The notes under the pieces: generated by a model
What the model was told of the DNA's origin: nothing
Seen by the model: only the letters and a program-made list of their open reading frames with translations
The model's database searches: none
Translations under genes and position numbers: made by a program
Source: Legionella geestiana
GTDB lineage: Bacteria > Pseudomonadota > Gammaproteobacteria > Legionellales > Legionellaceae
Direction: 5' to 3'
Length of the DNA stretch: 64,000 bases
Assembly: GCF_004571195.1 (NCBI RefSeq)
Contig: NZ_CP038271.1
Location: forward strand, 982,001-1,046,000
Shown: positions 17,848 to 27,978 of the stretch, piece after piece
Layout: each line of letters starts with the position of its first letter
Numbering within the stretch: position 1 is the first letter of the stretch

Positions 17848-19694
17848 CCCTGTCGAGCCTCAAGCGTTTCCCAACGTTCAAACAAGCCCTCAAGCTCCGC
17901 CTGCGCCGAAGACAACGCCTGATGACAGGCACTGACTGCGGCCGTATCCTGCTGATAAAAGCCCGGAGCTGCCATCTCTGCATTGAGTGCGCCAATGCGG
18001 GCCTCCAGTGCCTCAATGGCGGCAGGCAGTCCCTTAAGTTCACGCTGTTCATTATAACTGAGGCGACTGCCCTGAGCCGCTTTGGGTTTTGCTGCTTTGG
18101 CAGCAGTAGCCTGTACGCGCTTTTCTGCATGCGCTTTCCACTCATCAAAACCGCCGAGGTGGGCTGCGAAATGCCCATCGCCCTCATACACGAGCACACT
18201 CGTCACAACGCGATTGATGAAGGTACGGTCATGGCTGATTAAGAGCAGCGTACCCTTGTACTCAACCAGTAACTGTTCCAGAAGTTCAAGCGTTTCCATG
18301 TCAAGATCGTTCGTAGGCTCGTCCATAACCAGAAGGTTCACCGGTTTTGCCAGCACACGTGCGAGCATCAAACGATTACGCTCTCCTCCGGAAAGGCTCC
18401 CGGCAGGCTGATTAAAACAGGCAGGCTGAAATAAAAAATCCTTCAGGTAACTTGCGACATGCTTCTGTTTCCCACCAATTACGACATGCTCTGCACCATC
18501 GGCAACGTTATCAAGTACCGTGGCATTTAAATCAAGCTGCGAGCGCATCTGGTCAAAAAACGCCACCTCAAGCCCCGTACCGTGACGAAGTGTACCGCTC
18601 TCAGGCGTCAGCTCGCCAAGCAGCAGGCGCACCAGCGTGGTTTTTCCACAGCCATTAGGCCCTAAAATTCCGATTTTTTCACCGCGAAGCACCAGCAATG
18701 ATAAATCGCGCACGAGGGTTCGCCCGCCAATGCCGCCGGTAAGGTGTTTCGCCTCCAGCACAATTTCGCCGGAACGTGAACCATGCGGTGTAGAGGCCTG
18801 TACCCGCCCCATTTCGAGGCGCCGCTCGCGGTATTGCTCGCGCATGGCTTTTAAGGCGCGCACGCGTCCCTCATTACGGGTACGCCGTGCCTTGATACCG
18901 GTGCGAATCCAGGTTTCTTCGTCCTGAAGGCGTTTATCAAAAAGCGCGTTATGTTTCTGTTCGGTAAGCAGTCGCTCTTCACGTCGGTCAAGCCAGGTCT
19001 GATAATCACAAGCGTAACTGTGCAGGTGCCCACGGTCAACTTCGACAATGCGGGTCGCGACCCGCTCCAAAAAGGCACGGTCGTGTGACACAAACACCAC
19101 GGCACTGCTGCAGGACGCAAGATAGCTCTCAAGCCATTCGATGGATTCAACATCGAGGTGGTTGGTCGGCTCATCGAGTAAAAGAAGTCCTGGGTTTGCG
19201 ATGAGAGCGGCAGCAAGCAGTGTCCGGCGCTTCATGCCCCCTGAGAGCGTCTGCATTTCGGCATCAGGGTCAATGCCAAGGCGGCTTGCCATGGTTTCCA
19301 CCCGCGGCAAAACCTCCCAGGCGTTCAGATTATCGAGGCGCTGCTGGCAGCGGGAGAGTGCCTCCATGTCCTCCCCCTGCAAAAGCCTGCGGTATTCAGC
19401 CAGTACCTCGCCCGTCTCTCCAAGGCTTTTAACAAGAAAATGATACACACTCTCCCCGTCACTGACGGGCACTTCCTGATCAAGTCCTGCGACACTGATG
19501 CCTGACTGGCGGTGTATCTGCCCCGAATCGACAGCTACCGTACCCGCAATAATGCGCATCAGGGTGGTTTTACCGGCCCCGTTACGACCGGTTAACGCAA
19601 TACGCTCCCCCTGCTCAACCTGTAAATCGGCATGTTTGAGGAGGTAGTGTCCACCAATTTGAAAGGACACATTCAGCAACGCTAAAATACTCAT
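17844..19694 (-). CDS. uup: ABC-F family ATPase Uup
   Basis: A 616-residue soluble protein with two ABC domains and no membrane segment. Walker A motifs are GRNGAGKTT (near residue 37) and GPNGCGKTT (near 348). Signatures LSGGMKRR and LSGGERNR each precede a Walker B of LLLDEPTNHLD / LLVMDEPTNDLD. The C-terminal 70 residues form a coiled coil, typical of Uup, a DNA-binding ABC-F protein that affects ribosome function and transposon precise excision. It lies downstream of spoT and ridA in the same direction. Confidence 0.92.
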   Translation of the reverse strand: MSILALLNVSFQIGGHYLLKHADLQVEQGERIALTGRNGAGKTTLMRIIAGTVAVDSGQIHRQSGISVAGLDQEVPVSDGESVYHFLVKSLGETGEVLAEYRRLLQGEDMEALSRCQQRLDNLNAWEVLPRVETMASRLGIDPDAEMQTLSGGMKRRTLLAAALIANPGLLLLDEPTNHLDVESIEWLESYLASCSSAVVFVSHDRAFLERVATRIVEVDRGHLHSYACDYQTWLDRREERLLTEQKHNALFDKRLQDEETWIRTGIKARRTRNEGRVRALKAMREQYRERRLEMGRVQASTPHGSRSGEIVLEAKHLTGGIGGRTLVRDLSLLVLRGEKIGILGPNGCGKTTLVRLLLGELTPESGTLRHGTGLEVAFFDQMRSQLDLNATVLDNVADGAEHVVIGGKQKHVASYLKDFLFQPACFNQPAGSLSGGERNRLMLARVLAKPVNLLVMDEPTNDLDMETLELLEQLLVEYKGTLLLISHDRTFINRVVTSVLVYEGDGHFAAHLGGFDEWKAHAEKRVQATAAKAAKPKAAQGSRLSYNEQRELKGLPAAIEALEARIGALNAEMAAPGFYQQDTAAVSACHQALSSAQAELEGLFERWETLEARQG

Positions 19695-19709
19695 AAGTCT
19701 TCTGTTGCC

Positions 19710-20093
19710 TCAACCGTCGGCAAGAACCATTATCCCGTCCGCTTCTACCATCGCCCCCCGCGGCAGTGCGGAAATGCCAATGGCGGCGCGCGCCGGCCAG
19801 GGTTCGGAAAAATGGCGGGACATGGCCGCGTTTACTTTGGGGAAATGCACGAGGTCTGTCAGGTAGATAGTCAGTTTTACCACTTGCGAAAGACTGCCGC
19901 CTGCAGCTCGACATACGGCAGCAAGGTTCAGAAAAACCTGCTCAATCTGTGCGTCAATATCATCGCTGCACAACTCACCACTTTTAGGACAAAGCGGAAT
20001 CTGGCCGGAAAGGTATACGGTATTGCCTGCGCGCACAGCCTGGCTGTAGGTGCCAATCGCCGCCGGCGCATCGGTAGTATGAATGGGAATCAT
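19710..20093 (-). CDS. ridA: RidA family enamine/imine deaminase
   Basis: A 127-residue YjgF/YER057c/UK114 family protein. It has the N-terminal [20 protein letters not shown] segment and the C-terminal arginine in [18 protein letters not shown] that holds the substrate carboxylate. RidA removes reactive 2-aminoacrylate intermediates released by PLP enzymes. Its ATG overlaps the spoT stop by 4 bases, a placement conserved next to spoT in gammaproteobacteria. Confidence 0.9.
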   Translation of the reverse strand: MIPIHTTDAPAAIGTYSQAVRAGNTVYLSGQIPLCPKSGELCSDDIDAQIEQVFLNLAAVCRAAGGSLSQVVKLTIYLTDLVHFPKVNAAMSRHFSEPWPARAAIGISALPRGAMVEADGIMVLADG

Positions 20094-22228
20094 GGATTAC
20101 TCCCCTGTCGGTTTCGGTAAAGACGCGTGACTATTTTATAGGCTCGCAACCGGCGCATCACACGCGCCAGATGCTTGCGATCACGCACGCTGATGGAGAA
20201 GGTCACGGCATTGTAGCAGCCATCCCCCGGGTCAACACTGATGTTACCAATGTTAGACTCGGAATCGGATATCGCACTCGCAAGGGTTGCCAGCACACCG
20301 CGCTGGTTTGCGACTTCCACAGTGATATCAACCCAGTATTCGCCCCGCACATTCTCATCCCAGCGCAGCGGAATGCACTGTTCGGGATTACTGCGGGCAG
20401 GATTAAGGCGTGGACAGTCACTGGTGTGAACCACAATCCCCCGCCCCTGCTGAAAACGACCGACTATGCTGTCGCCGGGCAACGGCTGACAGCAGTCGGC
20501 AAATTGCACCACCATGCCTTCCGTGCCCTTAATAGCAAGCGGCGGACAGGTGTCTTTCTCCGGCGACTTTTCATCCTTCGAGCGCTCTTCGTCAGCAACA
20601 AGACGCCTTGCAATCACCATTGGCATCTGGTTCCCCATGCCGAGCGCATGCAGCAGTTCATCGGTGGTTTTATAGTTTAAATCTTTCATAACCGCCTGCA
20701 TGGACTCTGGTGGCACGCGGGCATAGTCACAGTCAAGGCTTTCAAGCGCCTGTTCAAGCAGGCGTTTGCCAAGCTGTACCGACTCACTGTGCTGGCGGGT
20801 TTTAAGAAAGTGACGAATGTTGCTGCGCGCCTTTCCTGTGACCACAAAGTTGAGCCAGGCAGGATTGGGATTGGCGTCAGAGGCCGTAATAATTTCGACG
20901 GTCTGACCATTAACGAGCGGCATGCTGAGGGGCACCAGTCGCCGGTTAACCTTCGCCGCAACACAGGTGTTGCCTACGTCAGAATGAACGGTATAGGCAA
21001 AATCAACCGGTGTGGCACCTTTTGGCAACTCCATGATATGCCCCTTCGGCGTAAAGACATAAATTTCATCCGGGAACAAATCAATTTTGACGTTTTCAAT
21101 AAATTCGAGCGAATTCCCACTGCCACGCTGCAGCTCCAGCAACCGCTGCACCCATTCGCGCGCGCGCAGCTGTGCTTCATTAATTTCCCGTCCGCTGGAT
21201 TTGTAAATCCAATGCGCGGCAACACCGTTTTCAGCAACGCTGTCCATGTCACGGGTTCGAATCTGCACCTCAAGCGGCACACCAAAAGGGCCAAACAGTG
21301 TGGTGTGCAGCGACTGATAGCCATTGGCCTTTGGAATACCGATATAATCTTTAAAACGCTGTGGCACGGGTTTGTAGGTACAATGCAGTGCACCCATAAC
21401 ACGGTAACAGGCATCAATATCGGCAGTAATCACTCGAAATGCAAAAACATCGGTAATTTCAGCGAAAGATGCGCGTTTCTGGCGCATTTTACGATAAATA
21501 CCATACAAATGTTTCTGGCGGCCAAAAACGTGCTGGAAAGGAATGCCAAGCGTTTCCATGGTGCGCTGTAAATCGTGCTCTATCTGCTGGGTCAGTTCGC
21601 GCCGATTGCCGCGTGCCTTGTCAAACGCCGATTTAATCGCTCGATAGCGCATGGGGTAGAGCGCCTGAAACCCAAGGTCTTCGAGCCCGACATAGAGCGT
21701 GTGCATACCGAGACGATTAGCGATAGGGGCATAGATTTCGAGTGTTTCGATGGCAATTCGCCGACGCTTGACTGCGGGCATGGCGCCAAGCGTACGCATA
21801 TTATGGAGCCGGTCAGCGAGCTTTACGATGATAACGCGGATATCCTTCACCATCGCAAGCACCATCTTGCGAAAGTTCTCCGCCTGCGCCTCGGCACGGG
21901 ATTCAAATTTTATTTTAGTAAGCTTGGTGACACCATCGACAAGCGCTGTCACCTCGTCACCAAATTGACGCTGCAGCGTTTCCTTGCTGACGCCGGTGTC
22001 TTCGACCACATCATGGAGCAGTGTCGCCATGATGGTCTGGTAATCAAGGCGCATGCGCGCAAGAATGAGCGCCGCTGCCACCGGATGCGTAATATAGGGC
22101 TCGCCTGAACGGCGCATCTGTCCCTGATGCGCTTTTTCTGCCAAAAGATAGGCCTTGCGGCACTTTTCAATCAGCTCCGGCTCGAGGTAATGCTCCAGCT
22201 CTTCGTGTAACTCCCCAAAGTAGCTCAC
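20090..22228 (-). CDS. spoT: Bifunctional (p)ppGpp synthetase/hydrolase
   Basis: A 712-residue RelA/SpoT homologue that controls the stringent response. The HD hydrolase domain is intact: [18 protein letters not shown] (near residue 72) and DRLHNMRT. The synthetase domain has [12 protein letters not shown] and [16 protein letters not shown], followed by a TGS domain and a C-terminal ACT domain from about residue 640. The intact HD motif identifies it as SpoT, not RelA. In Legionella this signalling feeds into the LetA/LetS switch, and a LetS homologue lies at the other end of this window. Operon: gmk, rpoZ, spoT, ridA, uup. Confidence 0.95.
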   Translation of the reverse strand: MSYFGELHEELEHYLEPELIEKCRKAYLLAEKAHQGQMRRSGEPYITHPVAAALILARMRLDYQTIMATLLHDVVEDTGVSKETLQRQFGDEVTALVDGVTKLTKIKFESRAEAQAENFRKMVLAMVKDIRVIIVKLADRLHNMRTLGAMPAVKRRRIAIETLEIYAPIANRLGMHTLYVGLEDLGFQALYPMRYRAIKSAFDKARGNRRELTQQIEHDLQRTMETLGIPFQHVFGRQKHLYGIYRKMRQKRASFAEITDVFAFRVITADIDACYRVMGALHCTYKPVPQRFKDYIGIPKANGYQSLHTTLFGPFGVPLEVQIRTRDMDSVAENGVAAHWIYKSSGREINEAQLRAREWVQRLLELQRGSGNSLEFIENVKIDLFPDEIYVFTPKGHIMELPKGATPVDFAYTVHSDVGNTCVAAKVNRRLVPLSMPLVNGQTVEIITASDANPNPAWLNFVVTGKARSNIRHFLKTRQHSESVQLGKRLLEQALESLDCDYARVPPESMQAVMKDLNYKTTDELLHALGMGNQMPMVIARRLVADEERSKDEKSPEKDTCPPLAIKGTEGMVVQFADCCQPLPGDSIVGRFQQGRGIVVHTSDCPRLNPARSNPEQCIPLRWDENVRGEYWVDITVEVANQRGVLATLASAISDSESNIGNISVDPGDGCYNAVTFSISVRDRKHLARVMRRLRAYKIVTRLYRNRQGSNP

Positions 22229-22250
22229 TACCCACTCCCTGCAGGTTTTT

Positions 22251-22454
22251 TTAGTCTTCTTCCAGAATTTTCGGGCTAATCAACCCTTCTGCAATTTCAC
22301 GCAGCGCAACCACGGTGGGCTTGTCATTTTCCCACTCCACCAGCGGCTGCTCACCACGCACTGCAATCTGGCGTGCGCGCTTTGTAGCGACCATAACCAG
22401 TTCAAAACGGTTTTCCACATGCTCAAGGCAATCTTCAACGGTTACACGTGCCAT
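22251..22454 (-). CDS. rpoZ: RNA polymerase omega subunit
   Basis: A 67-residue protein matching Rpo[21 protein letters not shown] at the start and [16 protein letters not shown] in the middle. Omega assists assembly of RNA polymerase and forms part of a ppGpp site. It lies between gmk and spoT, the conserved gmk-rpoZ-spoT order. Confidence 0.95.
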   Translation of the reverse strand: MARVTVEDCLEHVENRFELVMVATKRARQIAVRGEQPLVEWENDKPTVVALREIAEGLISPKILEED

Positions 22455-22556
22455 GCAACGGCCCCTCCCAAACGTAAAAACAATGGCTGATGATTTTCAC
22501 AGCCCAAGGAATAAATTGTAGCGCAATTTGCGCGATAAACACACCCTGCTGAAACG

Positions 22557-23174
22557 TTATGAAAGCAGGGTCGAGAGCAGTTTACGATGACTCATCGCCT
22601 GACGTGCCACGCGGTGACGCTCAGACATTACAATTGCCTTAAGCGCTTCACTGGCTTCCTCAAAGACATCGTTAACAATGAGGTAGTCAAATTCGCTGAA
22701 ATGCTGCATTTCAGCCCGGGCCTGCTCCATGCGGCTGTCAATCACGGCCTCGTTGTCCCGCCCGCGCTTTTCAAGCCGTTCTCGAAGGACTGTGAGTGAT
22801 GGGGGAATGACAAATACGGTGACAGCACCTGGAAAAAGCCTGCGAATCTGCGCCGCTCCCTGCCAGTCAATGTCAAGCACGACATCCAGCCCATTGGCCA
22901 GACGCTCGCGAATCTCAGCAACAGAGGTCCCGTAATAATGTCCAAAAACCCGTGCATGCTCAACAAAGGCCTCTTCGGCCACCATTGCTTCAAAAGCCGG
23001 CTCATCGATAAAAAAATAATCGACGCCGTCAACTTCACCTGGACGCTGTTCACGGGTGGTATGGGATGTAGATACCACAATATCCGCAATGTCACGCACC
23101 AGCGCCTTGACCAGACTGGTCTTGCCTCCGCCGGAAGGTGCCGCCACGACAAATACACTGCCCCGCATGCGCAT
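22557..23174 (-). CDS. gmk: Guanylate kinase
   Basis: A 205-residue kinase converting GMP to GDP. The P-loop GGGKTS follows VVAAPS at about residues 9-20, with the GMP-binding segment [21 protein letters not shown] at about 36-56. It precedes rpoZ and spoT by about 100 bases and is probably the first gene of that unit. Confidence 0.95.
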   Translation of the reverse strand: MRMRGSVFVVAAPSGGGKTSLVKALVRDIADIVVSTSHTTREQRPGEVDGVDYFFIDEPAFEAMVAEEAFVEHARVFGHYYGTSVAEIRERLANGLDVVLDIDWQGAAQIRRLFPGAVTVFVIPPSLTVLRERLEKRGRDNEAVIDSRMEQARAEMQHFSEFDYLIVNDVFEEASEALKAIVMSERHRVARQAMSHRKLLSTLLS

Positions 23175-23427
23175 GCCCCACTTACTCTAACCACAAATCT
23201 CAGAATGCGCGACTATACCGTAAACGCGCAAATAATGCACGTATTTACGCACTGCAAGAGGAGCCTGCATGAAACCGGAAACGGTTGTCCTGCGTTCAGC
23301 CTCAGGCCTGCACACACAAGGCTGTCTTTTCGCTCAACAGAACCACGGCGTGTCCTCATTTCATGATGTGAAGCGAAAATGTGGCGCTTTGGTCTTATAT
23401 CGTGAAACAGGGACACACCTTGATAGA

Positions 23428-23904
23428 TTATCCAGGCTGCATGCCGTTAACACCTGACGCTCTTTCCAGCATTTCGCTATCCATCGAAGACGCTGCAGAC
23501 ACTGTCGGGGCGTTTAAGTCCAGTTGTAATAAGAGTCTTGACATCAAGGAGCCTTCTTTTTCACGAAGGTTTTCCCTGTTTGTTCTCATCACATCATCCA
23601 GGAGCACTTGTACCGCCGGCCGCGTCATTGCGTTATCGCCAGGCATCAGTTCAATCAAATCGCGCCCCCGAAAGACATTGATTAAATCGATGATGTCCGA
23701 ATCAACCAAATTGTTCATGCTGCTTACATCGATTCGTAATGACCGAAGATTCTCTGGCAGCGCCCGCATAATCTCGAGAAGCTCAGCTTGAGAATACTTG
23801 CCGGGTACATTATCGCTCAAAACAAAACTGAGGGTATCAGGTGGCAGATGTTTTATTGTATCAAGCATGTTTTGGTGGGTTTTGTCTTCCAAAAAAAATC
23901 GCAT
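23428..23904 (-). CDS. Orphan protein with leucine-rich-repeat-like core
   Basis: A 158-residue protein of unknown family. The ATG at 23904 is chosen because AGGAG stands 8 bases in front of it; the frame extends 10 codons further upstream without a good ribosome site. The segment LPPDTLSFVLSDNVPGKYS followed by LPENLRSLRIDVSSMNNLVD resembles one or two degenerate leucine-rich repeats, seen in some Legionella effectors. It stands alone between gmk and rph, with about 250 non-coding bases on each side. Function unknown; the LRR reading is tentative. Confidence 0.6.
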   Translation of the reverse strand: MRFFLEDKTHQNMLDTIKHLPPDTLSFVLSDNVPGKYSQAELLEIMRALPENLRSLRIDVSSMNNLVDSDIIDLINVFRGRDLIELMPGDNAMTRPAVQVLLDDVMRTNRENLREKEGSLMSRLLLQLDLNAPTVSAASSMDSEMLERASGVNGMQPG

Positions 23905-24186
23905 GCTCTGTCTCCTTGATTTCGTGTCGTTCAACCACTGCTCAGATGTTTAACACATTGTGCATATTTTAATTCCGAGTATTTACAACTTAACATAGAG
24001 GCGCACTTGTTTCATAGCCCTGAACTGGCTGCGTTGCCTGTAACCTGATGCAAGGGTTGCTGCCGCAGCTTCATCTGCGAACCGTCCTGTAATAACAGGC
24101 CTTCGTATAACATCGAGCCTGAGAGACAAGTCGCATTCCAGTCTTCATGAGGGTATACTTGCCTTTTTTTCGTTGAGGATATTTGC

Positions 24187-24894
24187 ATGCGTCCAAGCAA
24201 CCGTGAGACCAATCAGCTGCGTGACATCCGCATCACCCGTAATTACACCCGGCATGCCGAGGGTTCCGTGCTGGTGGAATTTGGACAGACGCGGGTACTG
24301 TGCACCGCATCAGTGGTGGATGGTGTTCCACGCTTTCTGAAAGGTAAGAATCAGGGCTGGATTACTGCGGAATATGGCATGTTGCCCCGAGCCACTCACA
24401 GCCGGACTGAGCGCGAAGCGAGCCGCGGTCGTCAGGGGGGACGCACCCTTGAAATTCAGCGCCTTATCGGCCGCTCGCTGCGTGCCTGTGCAGACCTGAA
24501 AACCATCGGCGAAAATACCATAGCCATTGACTGCGATGTGCTTCAGGCCGATGGCGGAACCCGTACTGCCTCAATTACCGGTGCATGTGTAGCATTACAC
24601 GATGCGCTGAACTGGATGGTTACGCGGGAAAAAATCCGCAAAATGCCGGCGTTTACCTGGGTGGGTGCCGTATCCGTAGGTATTTATCGCGGTCAACCGG
24701 TGCTTGATCTTGACTATGCGGAAGATGTGCTCGCCGAAACGGACATGAACGTTGTCATGAACGATAAACAGCAGTTTATAGAAGTCCAGGGAACGGCTGA
24801 AGATAAAAGCTTCTCCCGCGCCGAACTCGATGCCATGCTGTCGCTCGCGGAAAGCGGTATCAACACGTTGATTGACCTGCAGCGCAACGCCTGA
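24187..24894 (+). CDS. rph: Ribonuclease PH
   Basis: A 235-residue phosphorolytic exonuclease that trims the 3' end of tRNA precursors. The protein starts [20 protein letters not shown] and contains the phosphate-binding segment [20 protein letters not shown] near residue 80, with the metal-site motif [18 protein letters not shown]. Length is normal. The spacer upstream has no gene; a TATACT box at about 24153 may be its -10. First gene of a run rph-yggS-proC-yggT. Confidence 0.95.
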   Translation: MRPSNRETNQLRDIRITRNYTRHAEGSVLVEFGQTRVLCTASVVDGVPRFLKGKNQGWITAEYGMLPRATHSRTEREASRGRQGGRTLEIQRLIGRSLRACADLKTIGENTIAIDCDVLQADGGTRTASITGACVALHDALNWMVTREKIRKMPAFTWVGAVSVGIYRGQPVLDLDYAEDVLAETDMNVVMNDKQQFIEVQGTAEDKSFSRAELDAMLSLAESGINTLIDLQRNA

Positions 24895-24915
24895 CGCGCG
24901 CACAAGGATGCGCAC

Positions 24916-25611
24916 ATGACCATCGCCATGCGTGTTCAGGCAGTCCTTCAAAGGCTTCGTGCAGCTGAAAAGGAGGCCAATCGCTCCGAGGGTGCTGTCA
25001 GTCTCCTTGCCGTCAGCAAGGGGCAGACGGTGGGTGCCATTCGTGAAGCTTTTGCGGCAGGGTTAAGCGCTTTTGGCGAAAACCGCTGTCAGGAGGCGCT
25101 TGTTAAAATGCAGGCGCTTCAGGACCTGCCCATCACATGGCATTTTATCGGACCGCTGCAGAGTAATAAGCTCAAACGTATTGCTCAGTCATTTGACTGG
25201 GTGCACAGTGTCGCAAGCCTTGAGGCGGCGGAAAAGCTCGCGGACAATCGACCGACTGCCTTACCGCCACTTAATATCTGCCTGCAGATAAACCTTGATG
25301 CAGAAGCGCAAAAAGCCGGCATTTCTCCGAGTGAAGCCCACGCGCTCGCTGAGGCGGTCTCAAAGCCTGCGGGCCTTTGTCTGCGCGGTCTGATGTGCAT
25401 CCCGACAGCCAATACGAGCCCCGAGCGTCAATATGCTGCTTTCAAGCGCCTTGCAGACCTTATGGAATCGCTGAACCGTGACACCTCTCTCGCACTCGAT
25501 ACACTGTCAATGGGCATGAGTGCCGATATGGTGCCGGCGGTCATTGCAGGAAGCACCATTGTACGCATCGGACGCGCACTTTTTGGAGAAGAGGAGATTC
25601 CAGCATCATGA
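24916..25611 (+). CDS. yggS: PLP homeostasis protein (YggS/PLPBP family)
   Basis: A 231-residue type III-fold PLP-binding protein. Lys35 in LLAVSKGQT is the PLP-binding lysine. FGENRCQEALVKM and WHFIGPLQSNKLK are diagnostic, and LSMGMSADM near the C-terminus holds the phosphate group. It has no known catalytic activity and buffers free PLP. The last four bases overlap the proC start, so the two are translationally coupled, a conserved pairing. Confidence 0.93.
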   Translation: MTIAMRVQAVLQRLRAAEKEANRSEGAVSLLAVSKGQTVGAIREAFAAGLSAFGENRCQEALVKMQALQDLPITWHFIGPLQSNKLKRIAQSFDWVHSVASLEAAEKLADNRPTALPPLNICLQINLDAEAQKAGISPSEAHALAEAVSKPAGLCLRGLMCIPTANTSPERQYAAFKRLADLMESLNRDTSLALDTLSMGMSADMVPAVIAGSTIVRIGRALFGEEEIPAS

Positions 25612-26411
25612 AAATCACCTTTGCAGGCTATGGCAGCATGGCAAAAGCACTTGCCAGAGGACTCTCAGCGGCAGGATTCACGGACTTACACGCTTTCGCG
25701 CCCTCACTGACGAGGGCCGTTGATGGGCATGGCGTTATAACCACCAGCCATCCTTCTGAGGCACTCTGCAATGCGGAAGTGGTCATACTCGCGGTCAAAC
25801 CGCAGCAGATGCAGGAGGTGATGGCGGCAATTTCGGCATATATTCCCGCAAGCTGCCTGCTGATTTCGGTGGCGGCGGGCCTTTCATGCGCTTTTTTTGC
25901 AGAAACCGCGAATGAGGCGCATGCACTGGTGCGCGCCATGCCAAACCTCGCCGCCGCATTCAACGAAGGCGCAACGGCCCTTTTTGCGAATGCATGGACA
26001 ACGCCCGCGCAAAAAAACACCGCAGAGGTGTTGTTTGCTGCCGTGGGACGCGTTGCCTGGCTTAAGCATGAGGAGGATATGGACGCCTTTACCGCTCTGG
26101 CAGGAAGCGGGCCTGCGTATGTTTTTCTCTTTCTCGAAGCACTCGAAAAAGGCGCCATCGCGCTTGGGCTCGATGAAGAAACTTCGCGCGTTTTTGCGCT
26201 GCAGACGCTTAAAGGTGCTGTCGCTGTCTGCACGCACAGTAACGAAACGTTTGCGACACTGCGGGATAAAGTCACATCTCCTGCTGGCACAACTGCCGCG
26301 GCTCTGGCTATACTGAAGACTCGAGGCTTTGAAGACGTGATTGCAGACGCCCTGCGGGCAGCGGCGGCGCGATCGCGCGAGCTTCTGGCGCACGGGCGTC
26401 AGAAGCAGTAA
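25608..26411 (+). CDS. proC: Pyrroline-5-carboxylate reductase
   Basis: Catalyses the last step of proline synthesis. The 267-residue protein starts with a Rossmann motif MKITFAGYGSMAKALARGL and has VRAMPNLAAAFNEGATALF. The family signature covers AGSGPAYVFLFLEALEKGA and the following KVTSPAGTT. The start overlaps yggS by 4 bases. Confidence 0.95.
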   Translation: MKITFAGYGSMAKALARGLSAAGFTDLHAFAPSLTRAVDGHGVITTSHPSEALCNAEVVILAVKPQQMQEVMAAISAYIPASCLLISVAAGLSCAFFAETANEAHALVRAMPNLAAAFNEGATALFANAWTTPAQKNTAEVLFAAVGRVAWLKHEEDMDAFTALAGSGPAYVFLFLEALEKGAIALGLDEETSRVFALQTLKGAVAVCTHSNETFATLRDKVTSPAGTTAAALAILKTRGFEDVIADALRAAAARSRELLAHGRQKQ

Positions 26412-26429
26412 CCCATTTGAGGAAACACC

Positions 26430-27020
26430 ATGTCCGGAATTTTAAGCGTAGCATTTTTTCTGGTGTCACTTTTTTTTGCGCTTGTGCTTTTTTTACTTTG
26501 GGCGCGCATCCTGCTCCGTTTTTTTGGAGCGACACCCCGACAGGCCGGCAATGCCGCCATTATTCGTTTGACGAATGCTTTTGTGAAGCCCTTCCAGCGC
26601 ATCTTTGGCACACATGCAAATGCGAAATCACCCTACGACATACCGGCGCTTGCGTCAGTAGTTACGCTGGTGATTATCAAGCTGGTGCTCTATGGACTGT
26701 TCCTGACCGGTGGATTTATCGGGTTTGGTTATCTTCTGGTCTATCTCGCCGGAGACCTGATTGTGCGCCCCTGTAACGCGCTTTTCTACTGCGTGCTGCT
26801 GACCCTTCTTATCAGCTGGATACGCCCGGACTGGAAGCATCCGGTGGCTGAAGCACTCTGGTACCTGAGTGAGCCGGTACTGAAGTTTACCCGCCGTTTC
26901 GTGCGCCCGATAGCCGAACTTGACCTGGCTCCCCTGGTAGCGATGGTCGCGCTGAAAGCCATTGTTATCTTTATCGAGGCCACGCTCTCCGGCATGCCTC
27001 TGCAAAACACCTGGGTGTAA
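26430..27020 (+). CDS. yggT: YggT family membrane protein
   Basis: A 196-residue integral membrane protein with two YGGT repeats, each with hydrophobic helices around a conserved RxxxPF/RRFVRPI-type motif: LTNAFVKPFQRIFG near residue 45 and VLKFTRRFVRPIAELDLAP near 152. GAGG precedes the ATG. Family members are linked to osmotic tolerance and division, but the precise role is unknown. It follows proC by 18 bases. Confidence 0.88.
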   Translation: MSGILSVAFFLVSLFFALVLFLLWARILLRFFGATPRQAGNAAIIRLTNAFVKPFQRIFGTHANAKSPYDIPALASVVTLVIIKLVLYGLFLTGGFIGFGYLLVYLAGDLIVRPCNALFYCVLLTLLISWIRPDWKHPVAEALWYLSEPVLKFTRRFVRPIAELDLAPLVAMVALKAIVIFIEATLSGMPLQNTWV

Positions 27021-27065
27021 AATAGTATATACTTTACACACACAGGAATGTTGAAGGGCAAAATC

Positions 27066-27626
27066 ATGCGTGGATGCCGTGGTGTTGTAATAACAGCTGC
27101 ACTGGTACTGTCAGCACAGGCTTCAGCGGACGATAATTATTACTGCTCGCAAAACAGCGCCTGGATAAGTGTCGGCATGGCACAAAGCCAGGTGCTGGCC
27201 GCCTGCGGCACGCCTCTCAGCAAACAGACCTCTCAGCTGCCGGCCACACAGAAAGTGCCGGTGCAGCAGCTTATCTACAATAACATGGGCACAAGCAGCG
27301 CTTTTTATGGCGTGTGGAACATTCCGACCGGCTCCGGCGGGGTGCAGCTTGAGGTGGATGTCAGCAATAACAAGGTAGTAGCCGTGCGCATTAATGGCTC
27401 TGGCACCAATGCTTTTTCCGTATGCCAGGGTGCGAACATCGCGGTAGGTGACCCCTCGTTTAAAGTCTATAATGCCTGCGGCAGTCCCACCATTGTTAAC
27501 AATACCTTCATCAACCAGATGATTCCTGGTGCTCCAAAACCAGAAATCTGGACGTACCAGGCCAGTCAGTATCAACCCCCGGTTTCCTTGACTTTTGTGA
27601 ACGGCAATTTACAATCCATCGATTAA
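27066..27626 (+). CDS. Secreted small protein, DUF2845-like
   Basis: A 186-residue exported protein. The signal peptide runs to about ASA (residues 1-21, ITAALVLSAQASA). The ATG at 27066 is chosen because GAAGGG stands 8 bases upstream; an in-frame ATG at 27048 lacks this. Two similar segments occur, ISVGMAQSQVLAACGTP and IAVGDPSFKVYNACGSP, each with a conserved GxP turn preceded by Cys, indicating an internal duplication related to DUF2845/SmpA-type folds. The protein is probably periplasmic. Function unknown. Confidence 0.7.
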   Translation: MRGCRGVVITAALVLSAQASADDNYYCSQNSAWISVGMAQSQVLAACGTPLSKQTSQLPATQKVPVQQLIYNNMGTSSAFYGVWNIPTGSGGVQLEVDVSNNKVVAVRINGSGTNAFSVCQGANIAVGDPSFKVYNACGSPTIVNNTFINQMIPGAPKPEIWTYQASQYQPPVSLTFVNGNLQSID

Positions 27627-27647
27627 CCCTTTGCCGGAACGTGTTTC

Positions 27648-27944
27648 ATGAGTGATTCCATTGACAGTCTTACCATCTCCTACCAGGACAACGGCACGGA
27701 AACCGTGCGCGAGCTGGACAAACAGGTCCTGACCCGCGGCGCATGGACGACCATCATTTTTCGCTATCAGGACTGGGAGCCAGCCAAAAACGCCTGGAGC
27801 CCGGTGCGTTTTTCCATTCGCCGTTATCAGAAACGCAATGATCAATACTGGCAAAAATCGAAATTTAATATCTCAAGCACTGAACAGGCTCGAAAAATCA
27901 TTGATGTATTAAATCAATGGCTTGAGCAGGAAGTTCCCGAATAA
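27648..27944 (+). CDS. Conserved hypothetical protein
   Basis: A 98-residue soluble protein with alternating beta-rich sequence (SLTISYQDNG, TIIFRYQDWEP, FSIRRYQKRNDQYWQK) and a final helix ARKIIDVLNQWLEQ. It has no signal peptide, membrane segment or recognised motif. It lies 21 bases downstream of the secreted protein gene and 34 bases before ispB in the same direction, probably in one unit. Proteins of this kind occur widely in gammaproteobacteria without assigned function. Confidence 0.7.
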   Translation: MSDSIDSLTISYQDNGTETVRELDKQVLTRGAWTTIIFRYQDWEPAKNAWSPVRFSIRRYQKRNDQYWQKSKFNISSTEQARKIIDVLNQWLEQEVPE

Positions 27945-27978
27945 TTTGAAATACCGCGCTCAGCAGACGGAGGCACAC

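Noticed and set aside
20789-21571. Plus-strand frame of 260 codons
   Set aside because: Antisense to spoT, which is intact; it shows only shadow composition.
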